Positions 19,589 through 28,626 of a stretch of 64,000 nucleotides of DNA are shown one piece after another. The translations under genes were made by a program, and so were the position numbers. Numbering within the stretch: position 1 is the first letter of the stretch; each line of letters opens with the position of its first letter. This DNA comes from Bacillus_BD sp050389805 (GTDB taxonomy: Bacteria; Bacillota; Bacilli; Bacillales; Cytobacillaceae), in the NCBI RefSeq assembly GCF_050389805.1, contig NZ_CP130945.1:1798001-1862000 (forward strand), written 5' to 3'. The notes beneath the pieces were generated by a model. It saw nothing but the letters and a program-made list of their open reading frames with translations. It was not told where the DNA came from and ran no database searches.

Positions 19589-20216
19589 GACTAGCCTCCT
19601 TTTCCTTTGCCATCGAATGATTCACAGTGTGAGATGGTTCTTCTTTCTCTAATCGAATCGGGAGCTTCATGACGGTCTTAATTTTAGTGACAAGAATCCC
19701 AACGATGATACCTGTTAAAATAATGAGTACGGGATGAATCGTTAGAAATAATAAGACGATCACGGTTATAGCTGTAATGGCAACTGTTGTTTTATCAAAA
19801 ATCGCTGTTTTCCCGATTTTGATTCCAGCATAGGTGATAAGAGCGACAATTGCAGCGCGGATTCCCATAAAAGCTGCATCTACGATCGGGTTTCCTCTAA
19901 GAAATTGATAGATGAGACTTAATAAAATGACAATGGAGAATGTAGGTAATAGGATTCCTATCATGGCAGCGATGGCTCCTTTCACACCAGCAATCCGATA
20001 GCCGATAAAAGTCGCGGAGTTAATGCCAATGGCACCAGGAACGGATTCGGATACGGCAAATACATCTGTAATTTCTTCACTTTTTACCCATTTTTTATTT
20101 GTAACTACTTCTCTTTCAATCATTGGGATCATGGCATAACCACCGCCGAATGTAATGGGACCGATTTTGAAAAATGACCAAAAAATTTGAAATAATAGAC
20201 TCCATTGCTTTTTCAA
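19578..20216 (-). CDS. chrA: Chromate transporter, first half-size subunit
   Basis: 212 residues of the same CHR family: TFGGGYAMIPMIEREVV, then VSESVPGAIGINSATFIGYRIAG. The C-terminal tail of about 30 residues is charged and probably cytoplasmic. It is the first gene of the pair and is divergent from a LysR regulator. Related genes in Bacillus are called chr3N/chr3C or ywrB/ywrA. Whether chromate is the physiological substrate is not visible from sequence. Confidence 0.85.
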   Translation of the reverse strand: MKKQWSLLFQIFWSFFKIGPITFGGGYAMIPMIEREVVTNKKWVKSEEITDVFAVSESVPGAIGINSATFIGYRIAGVKGAIAAMIGILLPTFSIVILLSLIYQFLRGNPIVDAAFMGIRAAIVALITYAGIKIGKTAIFDKTTVAITAITVIVLLFLTIHPVLIILTGIIVGILVTKIKTVMKLPIRLEKEEPSHTVNHSMAKEKEASHVS

Positions 20217-20356
20217 TAGGATCTCCTTCTTTCGAAATATAATAATGATGGGTTTGAAAGTTAAAATGCACCGGTGAGTGTTGAAAGTTTATTGATCCAT
20301 CTTTAATCAATACGTTAGCAGAAGGAAAGGTACTCGTAAATTGCAATAATGGTATA

Positions 20357-20379
20357 GGGTATAATCAAGTCGTATACCC
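20357..20379. promoter_or_regulatory. Inverted repeat in the chr-lysR intergenic region, candidate LysR operator
   Basis: GGGTATA (20357-20363) and TATACCC (20373-20379) are perfect 7-bp arms 9 bp apart. The site lies in the 237-bp divergent region, about 17 bp before a possible -35 (TTGTTC, 20396) of the LysR gene. LysR-type proteins typically bind T-N11-A inverted repeats in such a place. Confidence 0.5.
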
Positions 20380-20453
20380 AAGTAAAATAGTCTGATTGTT
20401 CGGAAAAATATTGTTGTTATGATAGAATACTATATAAATCAGGGGGGATACGA

Positions 20454-21350
20454 TTGAATATCGCGAATTTGAAAATGTTTTGCTTAGTCGTAGATGAAGG
20501 AAGTATCAGTCAAGCTGCTCGATTAAGCTTTGTCTCACAGCCAGCAGCAACGAGACAAATTAATCAACTGGAAAATTACTATGGTACTTTGTTATTTGAT
20601 CGAACAGGGGGGAAGCTGAAGATAACCGAAGCTGGGAAGCTCCTGTATCCTTATGCTAGAACGATTGTGAATGATTTTAATCGTTCAAAAGAAGCGGTTC
20701 AACAAGAAATAGAGAAGAACCATGGGAATCTTCACGTAGGAGCTACTTTTACCATTGGGGAATATTTATTGCCTAGTTTATTAGGTAAATTTAAAAAGCA
20801 GAAGCCAAATATTAAGCTAACACTGACGATTAAAAATACGCCGAGTATTTTAGAAGATTTAATGAATGATGTGATTGATCTCGCTTTGGTTGAAGGGATT
20901 ATTGAAAATAAAGAGTTAATCGTTGAAAAATTTGCGGATGATGAACTGATTCTTGTCAGTGCACCTGACCACAGATGGGTAGAAAAAATCGATATCGAAG
21001 AGCTGGTAAATGAAAGGATGATATGGCGCGAACCCACATCCGGCACACGGATGATTGTGGAAAATATGTTAAAAGAGCATAAGGTGTTAGAAAAGATCGA
21101 TAGTTATATGGAGATTGGCAGTACACAGGCGATAAAAAGTGCTGTTGAAGCAGGACTTGGTGTTAGTATTTTACCTAAACTCACCGTTAGCAGGGAATTA
21201 GAACAAGGCACTTTACGGAAGGTGAGTATGAATGGCATCAATCTTACAAGAAATCTATGGATGGTTCGAAAGCCGCAGAGATTCTCTAAAGTTTGGATAA
21301 CAGATCTTTTAGAGTTAATTATGAATCATAATAAAGTCAGCATTGACTAA
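20454..21350 (+). CDS. LysR-family transcriptional regulator
   Basis: 298 residues. The N-terminal helix-turn-helix is typical (FCLVVDEGSISQAARLSFVSQPAATRQINQLENYYGTLLFDRTGG) and is followed by a type-2 periplasmic-binding-like effector domain (LHVGATFTIGEYLLPSLLGKF). The start codon is TTG, supported by AGGGGGG about 6 nt upstream. It is transcribed away from the chromate transporter pair and probably regulates it; the effector (chromate, sulfate or another oxyanion) is unknown. Confidence 0.87.
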   Translation: MNIANLKMFCLVVDEGSISQAARLSFVSQPAATRQINQLENYYGTLLFDRTGGKLKITEAGKLLYPYARTIVNDFNRSKEAVQQEIEKNHGNLHVGATFTIGEYLLPSLLGKFKKQKPNIKLTLTIKNTPSILEDLMNDVIDLALVEGIIENKELIVEKFADDELILVSAPDHRWVEKIDIEELVNERMIWREPTSGTRMIVENMLKEHKVLEKIDSYMEIGSTQAIKSAVEAGLGVSILPKLTVSRELEQGTLRKVSMNGINLTRNLWMVRKPQRFSKVWITDLLELIMNHNKVSID

Positions 21351-21436
21351 TCGCCTTTTTAGTATAGAGTTTTTTCTTGATCTAAAAAGAAATATGGTAT
21401 GATCGTAGTAAAGAACATAAAAGAGAAGGTAATAAC

Positions 21437-22630
21437 ATGTTATCTCAGTTTTTGGAAAAACAGTCTAGTTATCATCAATTGACGAAAGATATTTATCTAT
21501 GTATTTATAATCATGGGCCTATATCCAGGGCGGAAGTGATTACCCAAACGCAAATAAACCGAGGAAAAGTGGATCGCTCTTTAAAGGAGCTTTTAGATAA
21601 AGGGTATATTCGCATCGTTGGACAAGGAAATTCTGGTGGGGGAAGACCCCCTACTCTTTATCAAATCAATCCAAAAAGCAGTTATATTATTGGGATTCAG
21701 ATTACAAGGTATGATATAAAGATTATTTTATTTGATTTACTTTTTGAGAAGTTGAATCAAAAAATAATTAGAATGACTGTGAAACATACACCTCAAGTAG
21801 TGATAGAAGAAATAAAACATACGATTCATCAGTTTATGAACGCAGAGCACTTTACAATCAATGAACTGCTTGGAATAGGCATTGGGGCAATTGGACCTTT
21901 AGATCGAGAAAAAGGATTGATTCTAAGTTCCGAGCCTTTTTTAACACATGGTTGGGAAGATGTTGCGATTGTTGATAGCATAAGGAAGGCGTTTCCTGTT
22001 TTGGTGAAACTTGATAATGGTGCTAATACTGGGGTTTTGGCAGAGTATCAAAGAAAACCAGCGTATCGTAATATATTAAATGTGATCGTTGGCTGGACAT
22101 GGGGCTGCGGCGTTATTTTAGATGGAAAATTAGTAAACGTCGAAAGTAGTGATGTCAGTGGTTATGGTCATATGGTCATAAATATGAACGGAAAAGATTG
22201 TTTTTGTGGAAAAAAAGGCTGTATGGTTGCTTATACTTCACTCTATGCGATTCTGGATAAAATAAAAGATCGTTGCCCGCATTTTTTTCAAGAAAAGTTA
22301 GCAGACCGTACACCAGTTGAACAAATAGACAATTTGTTAACAGAAAAGGATACGGATATTAGGGAGATCATTTATGAGTCTGCTAAATATCTTGGGATTG
22401 GTATCGCTAATTTAGCAACAGTTTTTAATTCAGAATTAGTCATTATCAATGGACCGTTAATTAGCAACTATCCCGGTTACTACGAAGAGATTGTTCACCA
22501 TATTTCACTCAATAAGACTCTAAGAGAAAAAACTCAATTTAGTAAAGGCGATTTTAATGGGGATGCGATGGTGGTTGGAGCAGCTATTGATGTATTTCAT
22601 CATGCTTGTAAAGGTTTATCAACAACATAA
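21437..22630 (+). CDS. ROK-family transcriptional regulator (XylR/NagC-like)
   Basis: 397 residues. The first 80 or so form a winged helix (ISRAEVITQTQINRGKVDRSLKELLDKGYI), followed by an ROK sugar-kinase-like domain. The zinc-binding motif CFCGKKGCMVAY is present near residue 255, and IGIGAIGPLDREKGLIL lies near the phosphate-binding region. Such proteins usually repress a nearby sugar operon, but none is adjacent: the region downstream is intergenic, then aromatic genes. It stands as an orphan. The start at 21437 has AGAGAAGG upstream. Confidence 0.85.
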   Translation: MLSQFLEKQSSYHQLTKDIYLCIYNHGPISRAEVITQTQINRGKVDRSLKELLDKGYIRIVGQGNSGGGRPPTLYQINPKSSYIIGIQITRYDIKIILFDLLFEKLNQKIIRMTVKHTPQVVIEEIKHTIHQFMNAEHFTINELLGIGIGAIGPLDREKGLILSSEPFLTHGWEDVAIVDSIRKAFPVLVKLDNGANTGVLAEYQRKPAYRNILNVIVGWTWGCGVILDGKLVNVESSDVSGYGHMVINMNGKDCFCGKKGCMVAYTSLYAILDKIKDRCPHFFQEKLADRTPVEQIDNLLTEKDTDIREIIYESAKYLGIGIANLATVFNSELVIINGPLISNYPGYYEEIVHHISLNKTLREKTQFSKGDFNGDAMVVGAAIDVFHHACKGLSTT

Positions 22631-22751
22631 GTTTAAAAATAAAGAGCTGCAGCAAAAATAGTAATGGATTCTTTTTCAAGAATGTAAAGTGAAAAAAGCA
22701 TTGCAATTAGCGGGTGCGAATCATATATGACAAGACAATAAGTACCAAAAA

Positions 22752-22788
22752 GGAGCTGGGATCGTCTTATCCGAGCTCTTTTCTTTTA
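22752..22788 (+). terminator. Hairpin terminator after the ROK gene
   Basis: GGAGCTGGGAT and ATCCGAGCTC pair imperfectly around CGTCTT, followed by TTTTCTTTT. It lies about 125 bp after the stop codon. Confidence 0.6.
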
Positions 22789-22790
22789 TC

Positions 22791-22972
22791 TAAGCGGACA
22801 CACAATCCCTTATATTGCAAATAAACGCCTAATCATGGTCTTCATGGACACCAGTTCCTTTATTTAGCTCGTATCACTCAAATTAACTTAAAATAACTAA
22901 AATAGAGGAACGTGTGTCCGTTTATCACAAGAATTATAGGTGTTTTACTAAATAACGGAACATGCGTCCGCA
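22791..22972. repeat. Group of GGACAC/GTGTCC short repeats
   Basis: GCGGACACACAATCCC near 22795, GGAACGTGTGTCCG near 22908 and GGAACATGCGTCCGC near 22960 are related words in both orientations. They form inverted pairs over about 180 bp. I recognise the GGAAC-ATGCGTCCGC type from memory as a Bacillaceae intergenic repeat. Confidence 0.5.
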
Positions 22973-23236
22973 GAACTTCATTTGTTACTCGGTATGAGCC
23001 CTTTATCTCCTAACGATTTCGACAAACGATCAGTGGGAATCATTATTCTCACTTTATACCAACCAAACATAGGATGCTATATCATATACGATTCAGCATC
23101 CTATTTGGATTGTTTTTTAACCTATTACTAATAACCGTCACTTTTTATTCTATTTTGTAAGCACAATAATCAGCTAAAATAACACCCATAGAATCCTCGA
23201 ATGTATTATTTTAAAAAAATTCAATCAAATAAAACC

Positions 23237-23284
23237 TTGACAATATTCTGAACATTATGTAAGTTGTAAGTATAAATCTTACAA
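23237..23284 (+). promoter_or_regulatory. Candidate promoter with inverted repeat ahead of the aryl-alcohol operon
   Basis: TTGACA at 23237-23242 is followed 17 bp later by the weak -10 TAAGTT. Just beyond lies TTGTAAG-TATAAAT-CTTACAA (23264-23284), a perfect 7-bp inverted repeat that could be an operator. It is 270 bp upstream of the first gene, with the tandem repeat array in the leader. Confidence 0.45.
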
Positions 23285-23320
23285 ACTCTATGTAAATTGA
23301 ATCTACTTCAAACCTATTTC

Positions 23321-23470
23321 TTCACATTTTGTGAAAAACCAAGTAGATCTTTTTGATGGCGCTTTATCACGTTTTGTGAAAAAGAAAGATGCTTATTTTT
23401 AAAGGCACTTTATCACGTTTTGTGAAAAAGTAAGAAGTTTTTTTAATAGCACTTTATCACATTTTGTGAA
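23321..23470 (+). promoter_or_regulatory. Four tandem 45-bp repeats, each with a TTCACA-TTT-TGTGAA palindrome
   Basis: The palindrome or its variants (ATCACG-TTT-TGTGAA, ATCACA-TTT-TGTGAA) are centred at 23328, 23373, 23419 and 23463, so the spacing is 44-46 bp. The bases after each palindrome (AAAAAG, then AT-rich) are also similar, which makes them true tandem repeats. They lie 80-230 bp upstream of the alcohol dehydrogenase start. Multiple operators for a dimeric regulator are the simplest reading. Confidence 0.65.
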
Positions 23471-23550
23471 AAAGTTTAGAGTTTGTCATTATTTGAAAAT
23501 CTATCTGCCTGTTTGTTGGAAACTTAAGATGTTCATGAAGGAGGAAAACA

Positions 23551-24645
23551 ATGCTTACAAAAGCCGCAGTAGTTTCAGAAAAAGGGGCTCCCTTTCAAAT
23601 TAAGGAAGTTCAGTTAGAAGGTCCACGTGTTGGTGAAGTACTAATAAGACTCGTAGGCACAGGGATTTGTCATACGGATTTAATCGTTAGAGACCAACAA
23701 TTTCCAGTGCAATTGCCAGCTGTATTAGGGCATGAAGGTTCAGGAGTTGTTGAAAAAGTGGGAGAAGGAGTGACAGGTATAGAGCAAGGAGACCATGTTG
23801 TTTTAAGCTATAGCTCATGTGGAACATGCCCGAGCTGTCACGAAGGAAAAACATATGCCTGTGAACATTTCTTCCAACTTAATTTTGGCGGAAAAATGAG
23901 TGACGGGACAAGTCGTTTGAAGGATGAAGAGGGAACGTTATCCCATTTATTCGGTCAATCTAGCTTTTCTTACTATGCGGTAATAAATGCAAGAAATGTC
24001 GTAAAGGTCCCAAAAGATGTTCCGCTAGAAATATTAGGACCACTTGGCTGTGGCATACAAACGGGATGTGGTGCTATTTTAAATAAGTTGAAGCCTGAGC
24101 CAGGCTCAAGTGTCGCGGTATTTGGCTGTGGCTCTGTTGGATTAAGTTCTGTCATGGCGGCTAAAGTAGCAGGCTGTACAACAATCATTGCCGTTGATGT
24201 TTATGAAGATCGGCTCGAGTTGGCTAAAGAGCTGGGGGCAACGCATACGATCAATCCGAAGAGGGAAGATGCGCTAGAGGCAATTATGGCGATTACGAAA
24301 AAAGGCGTAAATTATTCATTAGAAACAAGCGGCGTACCGCAAGTTTTAAGACAGTCTGTTGATTGCTTGGCTGTATCTGGAACAGCAGCAGTTATCGGTG
24401 CTCCACCTATCGGAACAGAAGTGAGTTTGGATGTGAAGACAATCCGTCAAGAACGAACGATTACAGGAGTTGTGGAAGGAAGCGGAAATCCGCAAGTATT
24501 TATTCCAAAGCTAATTGAATTATATAAACAGGGACAACTGCCATTTGATAAATTAATCAATTTTTATAGTTTAGAAGAAATTAATCAAGCTTGTGAGGAT
24601 GCAGAAAAAGGAATTTGTATTAAGCCAGTAATTAAGTTTAATTGA
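23551..24645 (+). CDS. Zinc-dependent aryl-alcohol (benzyl alcohol) dehydrogenase
   Basis: 364 residues of the medium-chain zinc alcohol dehydrogenases. Catalytic zinc ligands Cys40 (GICHTD) and His61-Glu62 (GHEGSGVV) are present, as are the four structural cysteines (CGTCPSCHEGKTYAC) and the Rossmann motif VAVFGCGSVGLSSVMAAK. The whole resembles aryl-alcohol dehydrogenases (XylB type), which oxidise benzyl alcohols to aldehydes with NAD. It is followed by a transporter and an aldehyde dehydrogenase, consistent with alcohol to aldehyde to acid. GGAGG precedes the start. Substrate range is inferred only. Confidence 0.85.
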   Translation: MLTKAAVVSEKGAPFQIKEVQLEGPRVGEVLIRLVGTGICHTDLIVRDQQFPVQLPAVLGHEGSGVVEKVGEGVTGIEQGDHVVLSYSSCGTCPSCHEGKTYACEHFFQLNFGGKMSDGTSRLKDEEGTLSHLFGQSSFSYYAVINARNVVKVPKDVPLEILGPLGCGIQTGCGAILNKLKPEPGSSVAVFGCGSVGLSSVMAAKVAGCTTIIAVDVYEDRLELAKELGATHTINPKREDALEAIMAITKKGVNYSLETSGVPQVLRQSVDCLAVSGTAAVIGAPPIGTEVSLDVKTIRQERTITGVVEGSGNPQVFIPKLIELYKQGQLPFDKLINFYSLEEINQACEDAEKGICIKPVIKFN

Positions 24646-24690
24646 TGATAAATGTTTAAGGTTCCATTCTATTTTATTGGGAGAGTGTCC

Positions 24691-26016
24691 ATGTTCAAAA
24701 ACAAATTCCGGTGGTTTATTATCTTATTTCTTTCCATCCTCATGATCATCAATTTTGTGGATCGGGTTGTCATTTCACTTGCCACAGAGCCCATTATGGA
24801 AGAGTTCGGATTTTCAGCATCGCAATGGGGATGGGTATTAAGTGCTTTCTTTTGGGGGCTTGTTCCTTTCTCCTTTATCGCTGGAGTTGGATCAGATAAA
24901 TTTGGTCCGAAAAAAATCTATACCTGGGGTGTAGTTGTCTGGTCGTTTTTCACGGTTGCTACAGCGGGAGCATGGAGTCTCATTAGCTTCTTTATTGCAC
25001 GTGTGTTCTTTGGAGTAGGAGAAGGGCCTACCCAATCAAATGGAATTAAAGTCATTTCGAACTGGGTCAGCCCGAAAGAATATTCAAGGGCTTATGGTTA
25101 TGCTTTCGGTGGTGTGTTTTTAGGACCTGCGATTGCAGCACCGATTCTTGGTTGGATGATTGCACAATTTGGTTGGAGAATGCCATTTTACATCATGGGA
25201 GCATTAGGATTCTTTTGGGTCATTGGATGGAAAAAACTATTTACGGATCGTCCTGACAATAACAAGTATATAAGTGAGAGTGAGAAGAAGTGGATCCTCG
25301 AACAGCAACAACAGAATCAAGTCACAGCATCCGCTAAATCAAGTGGAGAGAAGAAGTCTGTCAAGGAATTGCTAAGCATTCCAAAAGGGGTTCGGAAAGT
25401 AATCATTGCGAACTGGTGGGCTGCCTTCTGCTTTGGCTATGCTTTATTCTTTCTCATGACATGGTTACCTGGTTATTTAAACATCCAGCGTGGGTTTGAC
25501 TTGAATTCAATGGGAATCGCTCTCATGTTTCCATGGCTTGGAGCAGCGGTAGGGATTATGCTAGGTGGAAGAATTGCGGACTATCTTCTTGAAAGAACGG
25601 GAAGCAGGAAAATCGCCAGAGCTTATTGGTGTGCAGGTTCATTCGCAGTATCAACGATCGCGATGTTTTTCACCGTCACGATTGAGTCGGCAACATTAGC
25701 TATTTTGGTTCTTACAATTGCTAGCATGGCGATGGCGAGCGCAGGAGGCGTGGTTGGTCCAGTACTTGCTGAAACGCTGCCAGGTCAAGCAGGTGCACAA
25801 GGCGGTGTGTTACAAGTATTTCAGACATTGCCAGGTATTATTGCGCCTGTCATTACAGGATATATTGTGGAAGCCACGCAAAGCTTTAATAATGCTTTTT
25901 ATCTCACATCAATCGTTCTTTTATCTGGTGTGATTATCACCTTCTTCTTTTTGAGACCACCACATAAACAGAAGGAAGAGGAAGTAACAACAGAACCAAC
26001 CGTTGTACTGCATTAA
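24691..26016 (+). CDS. MFS transporter, anion:cation symporter type
   Basis: 441 residues with 12 membrane segments. N-terminal INFVDRVVISLATEPIMEEFGFSASQWGWVLSAFFWGL and the long PTQSNGIKVISNWVSPKEYSRAYGYAFGG are typical of the ACS family (hexuronate, phthalate or aromatic acid carriers). ATG 24691 is chosen because GGGAGAG lies about 6 nt upstream; an earlier ATG at 24652 has no such site. In this operon the substrate is probably an aromatic acid or hydroxylated aromatic compound. Confidence 0.83.
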   Translation: MFKNKFRWFIILFLSILMIINFVDRVVISLATEPIMEEFGFSASQWGWVLSAFFWGLVPFSFIAGVGSDKFGPKKIYTWGVVVWSFFTVATAGAWSLISFFIARVFFGVGEGPTQSNGIKVISNWVSPKEYSRAYGYAFGGVFLGPAIAAPILGWMIAQFGWRMPFYIMGALGFFWVIGWKKLFTDRPDNNKYISESEKKWILEQQQQNQVTASAKSSGEKKSVKELLSIPKGVRKVIIANWWAAFCFGYALFFLMTWLPGYLNIQRGFDLNSMGIALMFPWLGAAVGIMLGGRIADYLLERTGSRKIARAYWCAGSFAVSTIAMFFTVTIESATLAILVLTIASMAMASAGGVVGPVLAETLPGQAGAQGGVLQVFQTLPGIIAPVITGYIVEATQSFNNAFYLTSIVLLSGVIITFFFLRPPHKQKEEEVTTEPTVVLH

Positions 26017-26059
26017 TAAACCGACAATAAAGTGAGTGTCTAGAGGGAGAGGGTTGTGC

Positions 26060-27520
26060 ATGAATTATTCGCAATGGAATACGATGCCGATTGGCGGTGT
26101 GTGGCGAGAGGGATCAAGTGAAAAGTATGTAGATAATAAAAATCCATACACAGAAGAAGTGCTCGTATCTCATAAACTAGCAAATCGCGAAGATGTCAAT
26201 GAGGCCTATGAAACGGCTGCTCGCGTTCAAAAGGAGTGGATCGGACTTTCTCCGGATCAGCGTGCCCGAATAATCGAAAATGCGGCTTCATTATTACAGG
26301 AGCGGAGAGAAGAAGCGATTGAGCTGTTAAGAAATGAAACCGGTTCAACGAAGGTCAAAGCTACGATCGAAGTAAACTCTTCAATCGCCTTAATCAGGGA
26401 AGCGGCAACGTATCCGTATGAAATGGATGAAAGGATGATGCCTTCTGCTATTCCTGGAAAAGAGAATCGAATCTACCGGGAACCAGTTGGAGTTGTTAAT
26501 GTAATAACATCATGGAATTTTCCATTATCTTTATCGATGCGTTCGATTGCTCCGGCATTAGCAACGGGAAATGGAGTTGTAATAAAGCCGGCTTCTAACA
26601 CTCCTATTTCTGGTGGTAGTTTTATTGCTAAGTTATTTGAGGACGCAGGAATACCAAAAGGGTTGATGAGTGTCATTATTGGTGCCGGTTCAGAAGTAGG
26701 GGATGCAGTGGTCGAACATCCTATTCCACGAGTCATTTCTTTCACCGGTTCAACCGAAGTAGGAAAAAGAATTGGAGCTTTAGCGGGACAAAACTTAAAG
26801 GAAGCTTCGCTTGAGTTAGGTGGAAACAATGCCTTTATTGTCTTGGAAGATGCCGATTTAGAGCAAGCAGTTGAGTCAGCTGCTTTTGGAAAGTTTCTGC
26901 ATCAAGGTCAAATTTGCATGGCGATTAACAGGATGATTGTAAGCCGAACCATCTATCCTGCTTTTATTGAAAAGTTGAAGGAAAAGGTAAGCGCTTTAAA
27001 GGTTGGGGATCCGAGACAAGATGACACGATCATTGGCCCCTTAATTGATGAGAAACAAGTTCATGAAGTATTAGGCCTTGTTAATAAAGGTAAGCAATCG
27101 GGGGCAACCGTCTACCTAGAAGGAAAAGTTGAAGGAAATGTACTGAGTCCGTTCATCTTAACGGATGTCGATAATATGATGGGGATTGCTCAAGAGGAAA
27201 TCTTTGGTCCTGTGGCTCTCGTGATTCCAGTAGATAGCGAAGAGGAAGCCATTTCTGTAGCGAATGATACACGTTATGGATTAACCGCTTCTGTATTTAG
27301 CTCATCCATGGATAGAGCGCTGGGAGTTGCCAAACAATTGCAAACAGGAATGGTTCATATCAATGACCAAACGGTTAATAGTGAACCATCCATGCCATTT
27401 GGCGGTGAAAAAGACTCCGGAATTGGTCGATTTGGAGGGCAATGGATTATTGATAAATTTACAACGGTCAAATGGGTGTCTGTTCAAAAGGAAAAGCGTC
27501 AATATCCAATGTTTGTATGA
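26060..27520 (+). CDS. Aldehyde dehydrogenase, benzaldehyde/vanillin type
   Basis: 486 residues. The catalytic residues are Glu252 (LELGGNN) and Cys286 (HQGQICMAINR); the NAD-binding segment SFTGSTEVGKRIG and the VNVITSWNFPLSLSMRSIAPALATGN block are intact. It resembles benzaldehyde and vanillin dehydrogenases, so it would oxidise the aldehyde made by the preceding alcohol dehydrogenase. 2-hydroxymuconic semialdehyde dehydrogenase, a step needed by the protocatechuate branch at 32-36 kb, is an alternative that I cannot exclude. ATG 26060 has GGGAGAGG at good spacing. Confidence 0.82.
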   Translation: MNYSQWNTMPIGGVWREGSSEKYVDNKNPYTEEVLVSHKLANREDVNEAYETAARVQKEWIGLSPDQRARIIENAASLLQERREEAIELLRNETGSTKVKATIEVNSSIALIREAATYPYEMDERMMPSAIPGKENRIYREPVGVVNVITSWNFPLSLSMRSIAPALATGNGVVIKPASNTPISGGSFIAKLFEDAGIPKGLMSVIIGAGSEVGDAVVEHPIPRVISFTGSTEVGKRIGALAGQNLKEASLELGGNNAFIVLEDADLEQAVESAAFGKFLHQGQICMAINRMIVSRTIYPAFIEKLKEKVSALKVGDPRQDDTIIGPLIDEKQVHEVLGLVNKGKQSGATVYLEGKVEGNVLSPFILTDVDNMMGIAQEEIFGPVALVIPVDSEEEAISVANDTRYGLTASVFSSSMDRALGVAKQLQTGMVHINDQTVNSEPSMPFGGEKDSGIGRFGGQWIIDKFTTVKWVSVQKEKRQYPMFV

Positions 27521-27548
27521 TAAAAAGTTCATGTAGGGAGTGTTTATG

Positions 27549-28382
27549 ATGGAAAACATAACAGTAACTATGTTAGGAACAGGAAGCCCGCGTCCAGATG
27601 TGAAGAGATCAGGACCGGCACAGACATTAACAATCGGTAATGAAACCATTCTCATTGACTGTGGTGAGGGAACCACTCAACAATTGCTAAAAGCAGACAT
27701 CCCTCCAGAATCAATCAAACAGTTATGGTTTACACATCTCCATTCTGATCACACTTTTGGTTATGGTCAGTTTTTAATCGGGGGATGGGGCCGTGGTCGA
27801 TCGGAATTAACGATTATTGGTCCGAAAGGGACGAAGGCATTTCATGAGAAAATCCTCGATTTATATCAAGAAGATATTGATTACCGCTGTTCACTAGGAA
27901 GATCAGAAGCGGGGATACGTGATGTACAAATCATTGAACTCGAGCAGGCGGGTCCAGTAGAAAATCCACTTTCATTAAACCTAACGGTTGAGCCAATGGT
28001 TCATAATGTACCTACCTATGGGTATCGAGTTGAGGTGGATGGTCAAGTGATTGTTTTTTCTGGAGATACAGCCCCACATGATGGAATCAATAAGCTTGCA
28101 CAAGATGCTGATTTACTCGTAATCGACGCTTGTTTAACTGTCGGAAAATTCAGTCCGGCATTAGAAAAAATCTGGGATGAATTACAAAAGGAACATTGTT
28201 CCACTAAGCAAGTAGGAGAGATTGCCACAGAAGCGAATGTGAAAAAGGTCGTTCTGTCTCACTTCTTACCTGAAGCAGATCCTGAAAAGGCTTATCGTGA
28301 AACAGCCCAATACTTTACAGGGGAAATTGTAGTCCCAGAAGATTTAGACCAAGTTGAAGTAAAACGTCATGTCTTAAAGTAA
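27549..28382 (+). CDS. Metallo-beta-lactamase-fold hydrolase (RNase Z/arylsulfatase-like)
   Basis: 277 residues. The zinc-binding motif H63-x-H65-x-D67-H68 (THLHSDHTFG) is intact; further His (MVHNVPTYGYR), Asp (FSGDTAP) and a final His (VVLSHFLPEAD) complete a dinuclear site. The N-terminus TMLGTGSPRPDVKRSGPAQTL is of the RNase Z-like subgroup. Such proteins in catabolic operons often hydrolyse esters or lactones, but the substrate here is unknown. Two further in-frame starts (27540, 27546) lie within or close to the ribosome binding site TAGGGAG. It lies 28 nt after the aldehyde dehydrogenase gene, so it is co-transcribed. Confidence 0.78.
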   Translation: MENITVTMLGTGSPRPDVKRSGPAQTLTIGNETILIDCGEGTTQQLLKADIPPESIKQLWFTHLHSDHTFGYGQFLIGGWGRGRSELTIIGPKGTKAFHEKILDLYQEDIDYRCSLGRSEAGIRDVQIIELEQAGPVENPLSLNLTVEPMVHNVPTYGYRVEVDGQVIVFSGDTAPHDGINKLAQDADLLVIDACLTVGKFSPALEKIWDELQKEHCSTKQVGEIATEANVKKVVLSHFLPEADPEKAYRETAQYFTGEIVVPEDLDQVEVKRHVLK

Positions 28383-28590
28383 TTTTTAACTACATTCAGC
28401 CGAAAAGTCTGCCACTTTTATAAGTGGTGAGATGAATGCAAGGTTTTATAACCATTCAGCCGGGTTCAAACCCTGGATGAATGAAATTAAAGCCTCCGGC
28501 GGCGGATGCCACAGATTTTCAGGGGAAAGAATACCTTCGCAAGCTCGATAAAATCTGGGCGCAAATACGCCAAGGCGAATTTGATAATAA
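28383..28590 (+). repeat. Structured intergenic region with three hairpins
   Basis: Between the hydrolase and diiron genes lie CCACTT-TTAT-AAGTGG (28412-28427), a hairpin with CATTCA/TGAATG ends and a GGGTT/AACCC inner stem (28453-28483), and a third element whose CAGATTTT (28512) and AAAATCTG (28550) arms sit inside GCCTCCGGCG and CGCCAAGGC ends. CATTCAGCCG occurs twice. The third element resembles a Bacillaceae dispersed repeat I know from memory. A role as leader RNA of the diiron gene is possible. Confidence 0.55.
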
Positions 28591-28626
28591 ATATAGATAT
28601 CTATCATTTGAGAGGAGAGGTTTTAA

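Noticed and set aside
23321..23470. Possible CRISPR array
   Set aside because: The units repeat at 45 bp, but the sequences between palindromes are similar AT-rich stretches, not unique spacers, and no cas gene is near. An operator array fits better.
28453..28483. T-loop-like GGGTTCAAACCC as a tRNA
   Set aside because: Only a hairpin; no acceptor, D-arm or anticodon arm around it.
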